Assembly (NCBI GenBank): GCA_046498185.1
Contig: JAWOBE010000037.1
Location: 1 to 11,286, forward strand
Source of the DNA: CAYXDR01 sp046498185
GTDB lineage: Bacteria; Desulfobacterota; DSM-4660; Desulfatiglandales; Desulfatiglandaceae
Length of the DNA stretch: 11,286 nt
Direction of reading: 5' to 3'
Both the position numbers and the translations under genes were made by a program. Below are positions 7,043 to 11,286 of the stretch, in pieces; the stretch's first letter is position 1; each line of letters opens with the position of its first letter. Below the pieces are notes generated by a model. The model did not search any database. It was not told where the DNA came from and saw only the letters and a program-made list of their open reading frames with translations.

Positions 7043-7471
7043 CTATAACTCCAGTTTTTTCGGTTGTTGTGCCTCATGGGGATGCTCTGAACCTGAATAA
7101 ATTTTCAGCTTCTTGATCTGTCGCCGTCCGAGACTGTTTTTCGGCAGCATACCCCATACCGCCGACCTCAAAACATTTTCTGGCTTTTTTTGAAGCATTT
7201 TCGCTGCGTTTAATTCTTTGAGACCCCCGATATAACCGGTGTACCTGTAATATTTTTTGTCCTTCCACTTAGCACCGGTCAACCGCACTTTATCAGCATT
7301 CACCACGATCACGAAATCACCGGTATCGGCATGAGGCGTGAAAATGGGTTTATGCTTTCCACGAAGCCTCATCGCAATCTGCGTGGCGAGTCTACCGACG
7401 ACCTTGTCTCTGGCATCCACCAGTATCCAGTCTTTTTCTATCTCATGTTCTTTTGCAACAAATGTTTTCAT
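7043..7471 (-). CDS. rplM: 50S ribosomal protein L13
   Basis: Large-subunit ribosomal protein of 142 aa, the same length as E. coli L13. Recognisable segments are the N terminus MKTFVAKEHEIEKDWILVDA, VVGRLATQIAMRLRGKHKP, GDFVIVVNADKVRLTGAKW, KKYYRYTGYIGGLK, AVWGMLPKNSLGRR and SGSEHPHEAQQP. AGGA stands 7 nt before the ATG. It is the first gene of the two-gene rplM-rpsI operon and has a promoter about 40-65 nt upstream of the start. Confidence 0.98.
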   Translation of the reverse strand: MKTFVAKEHEIEKDWILVDARDKVVGRLATQIAMRLRGKHKPIFTPHADTGDFVIVVNADKVRLTGAKWKDKKYYRYTGYIGGLKELNAAKMLQKKPENVLRSAVWGMLPKNSLGRRQIKKLKIYSGSEHPHEAQQPKKLEL

Positions 7472-7506
7472 GGTGTAATCCTGTCGTCTAAAAATTGAGA
7501 AAACTT

Positions 7507-7535
7507 CTTTTAAAGAAATCCCGGCAATATGTCAA
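7507..7535 (-). promoter_or_regulatory. Sigma-70 type promoter of rplM-rpsI
   Basis: On the - strand a perfect -35 box TTGACA (7535-7530) is followed by a 17-nt spacer and TAAAAG (7512-7507), 4 of 6 to the -10 consensus. It is correctly placed before rplM. The -35 box stands back to back with a second TTGACA on the + strand that serves the tRNA genes. Confidence 0.7.
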
Positions 7536-7557
7536 GTGATTTTTATGGAGATTTTTA

Positions 7558-7588
7558 TTGACAAACCGGTTCCGAGCCTGCTAACTAT
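7558..7588 (+). promoter_or_regulatory. Probable promoter of the tRNA-Arg/tRNA-Lys unit
   Basis: A perfect TTGACA at 7558-7563 lies 40 nt before the tRNA-Arg 5' end. The -10 region (around CTAACTAT, 7581-7588) is a poor match to TATAAT. The position is right for a stable-RNA promoter and there is no other candidate in the short gap, but the weak -10 lowers certainty. Confidence 0.5.
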
Positions 7589-7602
7589 CCACTTTTCGAA
7601 GG

Positions 7603-7679
7603 GCGCCCGTAGCTCAGTTGGACAGAGCGCCGGGCTTCGAACCCGTAGGCCGCAGGTTCGAGTCCTGCCGGGCGCGCCA
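7603..7679 (+). tRNA. tRNA-Arg (anticodon TCG)
   Basis: A complete cloverleaf of 77 nt. The acceptor arms GCGCCCG (7603-7609) and CGGGCGC (7669-7675) pair fully, followed by discriminator G and an encoded CCA (7677-7679). The anticodon loop CTTCGAA carries TCG at 7637-7639, which reads CGN arginine codons. The T arm contains GGTTCGAGTCC. The outermost anticodon-stem pair (C-T) looks mismatched. Confidence 0.96.
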
Positions 7680-7702
7680 TTCGTGATGATGTTAACATAT
7701 TT

Positions 7703-7778
<76 letters not shown>

Positions 7779-7794
7779 ATTAAATCAAGCACTT

Positions 7795-7823
7795 AAGGCT
7801 CTTCTTCAGAAGGGCCTTTTTGT
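7795..7823 (+). terminator. Intrinsic terminator of the tRNA unit
   Basis: AAGGCTCTTC - TTCA - GAAGGGCCTT forms a 10-bp stem with one T-G pair and a 4-nt loop, followed immediately by more T residues. It is 16 nt after the tRNA-Lys CCA end. It marks the boundary between housekeeping genes and the accessory stretch that follows. Confidence 0.9.
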
Positions 7824-7996
7824 TGTAAGGGGTTTTGTCCATAACCTGTGCATCGAAATTGTCGGCAAGAACCATTTGCCTGGTTCGTCGAGAAGATTCG
7901 TCCGATACCTTTCACAGCTCGTGTACACCCGGAAAATTCCACCATGGCATTTTCTCAGACTCCGGGGAGCTCGATCCACATATCAATGAATCAATC
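7824..7996. other. Unassigned stretch between tRNA terminator and RAYT gene
   Basis: No gene can be supported here. Short frames are open on both strands, but none has a recognisable motif or a convincing ribosome-binding site. I do not see a duplicate of the tRNA-Lys 3' end that would mark an attachment site, nor a REP palindrome. It may be decayed mobile-element flank. Confidence 0.4.
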
Positions 7997-8614
7997 TCAT
8001 TGCCCCTTCCGTTTTCCGGGACGTGTTTCCAAAATACAAACATCTTGATTTTCCTGGTCAAATTCCCATTTCATCGGATTATTGGCGATGTATTCCCGGA
8101 TGCGGTTCAATTCATCTTCGTTGCGGATGATATGTTCGTAATAATTGCGTTGCCATAATTTCCCAGGAAACGGCGGCCAACCATGTTGTTTGACGCCGAT
8201 GGTATATTCGTACGTGGTCATGGATTTGAATGCCTGGACAATCCGTCCAACCGTGTCCGGTAATGTCCCGTAGGGGCGAACCTTGTGTTCGCCCGGTCTG
8301 TGGTTGCCCGACGTATCAAGGCGAACACAAGGTTCGCCCCTACGGTGTAAAACGAAAATACCGTGAATGTGATTTGGCATGACAACAAATTGGCCCAATT
8401 GAATATGATTGAAACGAACCGGTAATTCACCCCATACGGATTCCACCATGCGCCCGGGATCTTTCAAAACCATTTTATTTCCATCGATTATTTCACCGAA
8501 CAAACAGTCCCTGTTCTGCGTGCAGACCGTCACGAAATACATCCCACCTTGGGAATAATCATAACCCTGTAATCGCATCGACCGGCGATGGCGAAAATCA
8601 AAATTGTATTTCAT
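7997..8614 (-). CDS. REP-associated tyrosine transposase (RAYT, IS200/Y1 family) with an in-frame palindrome insertion
   Basis: Single-strand HUH transposase related to IS200/IS605 TnpA. RAYTs act on REP palindromes dispersed in genomes. The 205-aa protein has RRSMRLQGYDYSQGGMYFVTVCTQ at the N terminus, the metal-binding HUH motif in VMPNHIHGIFV (H82, H84) and the catalytic tyrosine region LWQRNYYEHIIRNEDELNRI (Y158/Y159). Residues about 90-116, from the arginine-rich segment after FVLH to VRPYG, are encoded by a 78-bp palindromic insertion absent from the usual family pattern. Without it the protein would be about 179 aa, a common RAYT length. The ATG overlaps the stop of the hepT remnant (ATGA), and no clear ribosome-binding site is seen beyond the GAGGAG 9-14 nt upstream. 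Whether the enlarged loop allows activity cannot be told from sequence. Confidence 0.9.
   Translation of the reverse strand: MKYNFDFRHRRSMRLQGYDYSQGGMYFVTVCTQNRDCLFGEIIDGNKMVLKDPGRMVESVWGELPVRFNHIQLGQFVVMPNHIHGIFVLHRRGEPCVRLDTSGNHRPGEHKVRPYGTLPDTVGRIVQAFKSMTTYEYTIGVKQHGWPPFPGKLWQRNYYEHIIRNEDELNRIREYIANNPMKWEFDQENQDVCILETRPGKRKGQ
8268..8345. repeat. REP-like perfect palindrome inside the RAYT gene
   Basis: Two perfect 26-bp inverted arms (8268-8293 and 8320-8345) flank a 26-bp spacer. The arms contain TAGGGGCGAACCTTGTG and its complement. The unit is 78 bp, exactly 26 codons, so it keeps the RAYT frame open. GTAGGGGCGAAC-type palindromes are, to my recollection, widespread dispersed repeats in environmental bacterial genomes, which fits a REP target of this enzyme class. 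Confidence 0.88.
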
Positions 8615-8739
8615 ACCACGGTCTCCTCAATAAACCTCTCGGCATCCGCATATTCTAATCGTTCACATCTTCTGATGATTTTTTGTGTTGACTGGTAGAT
8701 CTGAGACAATACTTCAAGAACCAGTTCCCGATCATACAT
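8611..8739 (-). pseudogene. hepT: hepT remnant: N-terminal 42 residues of a HEPN (DUF86) toxin
   Basis: The frame starts ATG 8737-8739, overlapping the end of mntA by 8 bp as intact MNT/HEPN pairs usually do. It encodes MYDRELVLEVLSQIYQSTQK followed by IIRRCERLEYADAERFIEE and a TGA at 8611-8613. The first 30 or so residues resemble the N-terminal helix of HepT toxins (DRELVLEIL... pattern). Intact members run roughly 110-140 aa and carry the R-x4-6-H ribonuclease motif in the C-terminal half, which is absent here. The toxin is therefore predicted to be dead. The break lies at the RAYT start codon. Confidence 0.72.
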
Positions 8740-9022
8740 AGACAGCCTCTTTCTCAATCCTGTTCTTGAGAAAACCATTCATTTCGCCCCTGTAACTTAC
8801 GACATCGACCGGTTCGCGTAACGCTTCCTCCAGATCCTGTTTGATGCCGATCAAGGTAAAAAGGTCCTGCTTTTCAAGTTCAACCACCACATCGATATCG
8901 CTATCCCGGTTCATTCGATCACGGGCAGCCGAACCAAAAAGGCCAATCCTCCTGATTCGGTATTCCTGGCCTTTACCGGCCTTGAACCGTTTCAGGGACA
9001 ATAGAATCTCATCCCTTTTCAT
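8732..9022 (-). CDS. mntA: MNT-domain nucleotidyltransferase, antitoxin of a HEPN/MNT module
   Basis: Minimal nucleotidyltransferase of 96 aa. It carries the active-site pattern GLFGSAARDRMNRDSDIDVVVEL (G30, S31, D42, D44) and a third acidic residue in PVDVVS (D73), so the catalytic set is complete. Proteins of this family neutralise HepT-type HEPN RNases, in studied cases by adenylylating the toxin. The ATG (9020-9022) overlaps the stop of the upstream recombinase as ATGA, with GGGGAG about 8 nt before it. The downstream partner is only a stump, so this is an orphan antitoxin that may still act on related toxins elsewhere or be decaying. Confidence 0.88.
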   Translation of the reverse strand: MKRDEILLSLKRFKAGKGQEYRIRRIGLFGSAARDRMNRDSDIDVVVELEKQDLFTLIGIKQDLEEALREPVDVVSYRGEMNGFLKNRIEKEAVYV

Positions 9023-9888
9023 AGCTCTGTCTCCCCTCTTCCCGACGCAAGGGGGCCATGCATTTCTCCGACCGTTCCATTTGCAGGAACTGTACTGTGT
9101 TGCTTTTCTTTCCGCAAGTTTTCCATCCCCTTTGTTTTCAAATTACCGTTCAACAGGGATACAGCGTCCCTCAACGTGCCAGGGCTCAAATGAGAATATC
9201 GTTGAACCATGCTCATGGTCTCGTGCCCGGATAATTGCACCAGCGTATATAAGGGAACTCCAGCCATTGCCAGCCATGAACAATATGAATGCCTCAGTGA
9301 ATGAAACACGATTTTCTGCCTGGGATCGATAACGCCCTTGTTCCACCCCAAGCCATCCACCGTCCGCATAAACGTTGCGCTTATCTGTCCCATGGGTTCG
9401 CCGATCTTGGAAGGAAAAACAAGCCCCTGCCCTTCCTGGGCTTCGGCCTTCCGCCGCTTTAGCATTTCCACCGCTTCAACCGTCAAGGGCACCGTTCGGG
9501 ATTTTCCGCTTTTCCCTGTCCGGTCAATCCCTGTCAAAAGGGCTTCCCCGCGGTCAAGGTCCACGTCCTGCCATGTCAGATTAGCCAACTCGGAAAAACG
9601 GGCGCCGCTTCCAAGGGAAAACAGGGCCTGGTCGTGAACATCGGGGCTTGTTCTCCATAGGGCCGCCAATAGTTCCCCTGCTTCTGCCTGGGTTAAAAAA
9701 CGGGTCCTTCGGTTGTCCGCCTTCGGGAAACGTACCTCTTTTACCGGGTTCTCTCCGAAATAGATTTTATGGCGCCGGGCCATATTGAATAATTGCCGGA
9801 TCACTGCCAGGGCCGTCCTTATCGTCGAAGCGGATCGTTTCTTTTTCTGCATGGCGCTTTTCACGCGCTCAACGTCCAGGCTCACCAC
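9019..9888 (-). CDS. Tyrosine recombinase (phage-type integrase), N-terminally truncated
   Basis: Site-specific recombinase of the tyrosine family, with homology extending to about 9930. The catalytic domain is complete: the first Arg in GARFSELANLTW, the His-x-x-Arg box HSLRHSYCSWLAMAGV, the second His in LSGHETMSMVQRYSHL and the nucleophile Tyr in that same segment. The core-binding (SAM-like) domain is only partial. The frame upstream of GTG 9888 still reads KPAIGNKPVSE, typical of the domain, until about 9930, then loses similarity. Full-length relatives are around 370-400 aa, so perhaps 80-100 residues are missing. A product from GTG 9888 (289 aa) would lack most arm and core DNA-binding parts and is probably inactive. 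Its stop overlaps mntA. Confidence 0.85.
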   Translation of the reverse strand: MVSLDVERVKSAMQKKKRSASTIRTALAVIRQLFNMARRHKIYFGENPVKEVRFPKADNRRTRFLTQAEAGELLAALWRTSPDVHDQALFSLGSGARFSELANLTWQDVDLDRGEALLTGIDRTGKSGKSRTVPLTVEAVEMLKRRKAEAQEGQGLVFPSKIGEPMGQISATFMRTVDGLGWNKGVIDPRQKIVFHSLRHSYCSWLAMAGVPLYTLVQLSGHETMSMVQRYSHLSPGTLRDAVSLLNGNLKTKGMENLRKEKQHSTVPANGTVGEMHGPLASGRGETEL

Positions 9889-9931
9889 TTCAGAAACGGG
9901 CTTGTTTCCAATGGCCGGCTTTAGAAGGTGG

Positions 9932-10165
9932 ACCCTGAATGAAATAATCTTGGAGAGAGATAAATTTGCTCACGGTAGGCTCTTGATTGACGGCCTAAAC
10001 TATAGACCTTGGATAATTTATCAACGTAATGGCGAGCAAAGAGAAGTAATTGACGAGGAAACTGGAAAGGTTTTCATGACTAAATGTAAAGACCTTGAAG
10101 AACACTTGGCGAAACTCAGAGCCGTTTTCAGTGCTCGTAGTTCTGGCAGTCGATCCGAGAAATGA
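9932..10165 (+). pseudogene. 3' remnant of an unknown gene with a HEPN-like R-x4-H motif
   Basis: On the + strand, TLNEIILERDKFAHGRLLI followed by YRPWIIYQRNGEQREVIDE reads like the C-terminal part of a real protein. It is hydrophilic, with regular helices, and its more AT-rich codons differ from the neighbouring recombinase. The RDKFAH string fits the R-x4-H signature of HEPN RNases, where it is usually followed by a G as here. The frame remains open upstream only because it runs antisense through the recombinase, so the true 5' part is missing. It ends at TGA 10163-10165. Family assignment is tentative. Confidence 0.5.
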
Positions 10166-10672
10166 GTTAACCTAAATGATAAATTACCCAACGACAGTGT
10201 GCACAGGACGATCGTAATCTCGAACACATGTGACGCTGAACGTTCAATGATTTGTACAGAATACCCACAAATCCAGACCCTGCTGAAATGCCATGATTAA
10301 AAAAGGCTGTACGTAACAAATGCATTCCGGATTTCAGATTTTTGAATGAATTGGGTGAAATTGTGGCCGGCTGCTTAGTTTCGGTGCGGAAAAATCGAGG
10401 CTGGCAGCCCTCTTCTCTCCTTCCTTTTTTTGGAATTGCTCCCCAGGCATTGTTTTACCATGAATGAAGATGGGGGTTTAGTATTCAGGGTAATTTTGGA
10501 TTAAGCCCGGCCTGATTGGTTTTATATTTCCGTCCCTGAGAGACCCAGCCGGCCGAATGGCAGACAACATGATACTCCCCCGCCGGGCCGGGTTCACTTG
10601 GCTTCCGGGCAAAAGCCCCACGATACAACCACCTCCCCCACCAGTTCCTGAGGCGATGCTCGAAGGTTTGAT
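10166..10672. other. About 500 bp without a supported gene
   Basis: Short open frames occur but none shows a recognised motif. Visible structures are a small G:C hairpin at 10397-10412 (GAGGCTG/CAGCCCTC, bulged) with a run of T about 15 nt later at 10425-10431. A 9-bp inverted pair GGCCGGCTG (10365-10373) / CAGCCGGCC (10546-10554) brackets a 190-bp stretch. Neither is strong enough for a firm call. It lies downstream of the sigma-54 activator and downstream of the + strand remnant. Confidence 0.4.
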
Positions 10673-11286
10673 TTATGATGTGCTAATTGTTTTTCTTACC
10701 TCTATCCCATATTTCTTAATCCGTTTCCAGAGAGCCTGTCTGCTGATACCGAGAATCTTAGCTGCTTCATTCTTATTCCCGTGAGCCTGCTTTAGAGCTG
10801 AAATTACACGGTTTTTGGTGGAACCACCTTCATCAAGGGGCACCCGCAAAATGCGCCGCCCTTCAGAGCAAACCACGATGTCAGGCAGATGACAGATATC
10901 GATGATTTCCCCCCCACATGTAACAAAGGCATACTCCATCGCATTGATGAGTTCTCTGATGTTTCCCGGCCAATGATAGGCCCAGAGAGCCTCCATTGCC
11001 TCTCGACTGATTACTTTTATTGGTTTACCTGTCTTGACGCGAAGCTCATTGAAAAACGTATCGACCAGCAAAGGAAGGTCCTCTTTTCGATCTCGCAGAG
11101 GCGGGATATGAATGGGAACAACGTTGAGACGATAAAAGAGGTCATCTCTGAACATTCCCATCTCTTGAAGTTCCTGAAGATTTCTATGGGTCGCAGAGAT
11201 CACGCGGACATCGATTTTGATGGGAGTCTGGTCGCCCACCCTTTCGATTTCCTTTTCCTGAAGAACTCTCAGCAATTTAACCTGAC
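10673..11286 (-). CDS. Sigma-54 dependent transcriptional activator (NtrC family), C-terminal part
   Basis: Bacterial enhancer-binding protein cut by the window edge; 203 residues are visible and the frame is open to the end (QVKLLRVLQEKEIERVGD). Visible parts of the AAA+ domain are the sensor I region VRVISATHRNLQEL, FRDDLFYRLNVVPIHIPPLRDRKEDLP and the sensor II segment WAYHWPGNIRELINAMEYAF. A Fis-type helix-turn-helix follows near the end (NKNEAAKILGISRQALWKRIKKYGI). Such proteins use ATP to open sigma-54 promoters in response to a receiver, PAS or GAF domain at the N terminus, which is outside the window. The GAFTGA loop is also outside. Target genes cannot be told. Confidence 0.95.
   Translation of the reverse strand, partial: QVKLLRVLQEKEIERVGDQTPIKIDVRVISATHRNLQELQEMGMFRDDLFYRLNVVPIHIPPLRDRKEDLPLLVDTFFNELRVKTGKPIKVISREAMEALWAYHWPGNIRELINAMEYAFVTCGGEIIDICHLPDIVVCSEGRRILRVPLDEGGSTKNRVISALKQAHGNKNEAAKILGISRQALWKRIKKYGIEVRKTISTS

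Noticed and set aside
6569..7048. A 159-codon + strand frame over rpsI
   Set aside because: Antisense shadow of a ribosomal protein gene that also runs through its terminator.
8268..8345. The RAYT-internal palindrome as an intrinsic terminator
   Set aside because: There is no T-run on either side and it lies in the middle of an intact reading frame.
10557..10784. A 75-codon + strand frame starting in the non-coding stretch
   Set aside because: Its 3' third is antisense to the sigma-54 activator, and the proline-rich translation has no known motif or clear ribosome-binding site.

Overview
The window comes from a Gram-negative bacterial chromosome of moderate G+C content. It resembles an anaerobic Desulfobacterota (former Deltaproteobacteria) genome. 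This rests on the combination of a CooC-type nickel-insertion ATPase, an AmmeMemoRadiSam radical SAM enzyme, a sigma-54 response-regulator type activator, a REP-associated tyrosine transposase with its palindrome, and a dispersed GATACC/GTCGGN-rich palindromic element. The assignment is inference; no rRNA or definitive marker is present.

Layout. (1) 1-171: the 3' end of a prepilin peptidase gene on the + strand. (2) 3526 down to 205, - strand: a core-metabolism cluster cooC - serC - asnS. cooC and serC overlap by 20 bp and asnS follows after a short gap. (3) 3678-3806: MITE-like palindromic element, copy 1, between cooC and a divergent gene. (4) 3829-5632, + strand: a class I SAM methyltransferase overlapping the AmrS radical SAM gene. 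(5) 6395 down to 5652, - strand: truA, convergent with amrS, with copy 2 of the element (6454-6586) just upstream. (6) 7471 down to 6650, - strand: rplM-rpsI with a good sigma-70 type promoter and an intrinsic terminator. (7) 7603-7778, + strand: tRNA-Arg(TCG) and tRNA-Lys(CTT), then a terminator.

From about 7824 the window changes character. A - strand train of accessory genes runs from the 3' part of a tyrosine recombinase through mntA (MNT nucleotidyltransferase antitoxin) and a 42-residue stump of hepT (HEPN toxin) to a RAYT transposase. Successive stops and starts overlap by 4, 8 and 4 bp. The recombinase lacks its N terminus. At its broken end it abuts the 3' remnant of an unrelated + strand gene carrying an R-x4-H (HEPN-like) motif. 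About 500 bp without a gene follow, and the window ends inside an NtrC-family sigma-54 activator on the - strand.

The most striking observation is inside the RAYT gene. A perfect 26-bp inverted repeat with a 26-bp spacer, 78 bp in total, sits in the reading frame between the HUH motif and the catalytic tyrosine region. It looks like a REP-type palindrome that entered a RAYT gene without breaking the frame. The two MITE-like copies, each upstream of a - strand gene and each readable in frame into it, are the second notable feature. I see no complete, evidently new multi-gene system. The accessory part is better described as a graveyard of toxin-antitoxin and mobile fragments.
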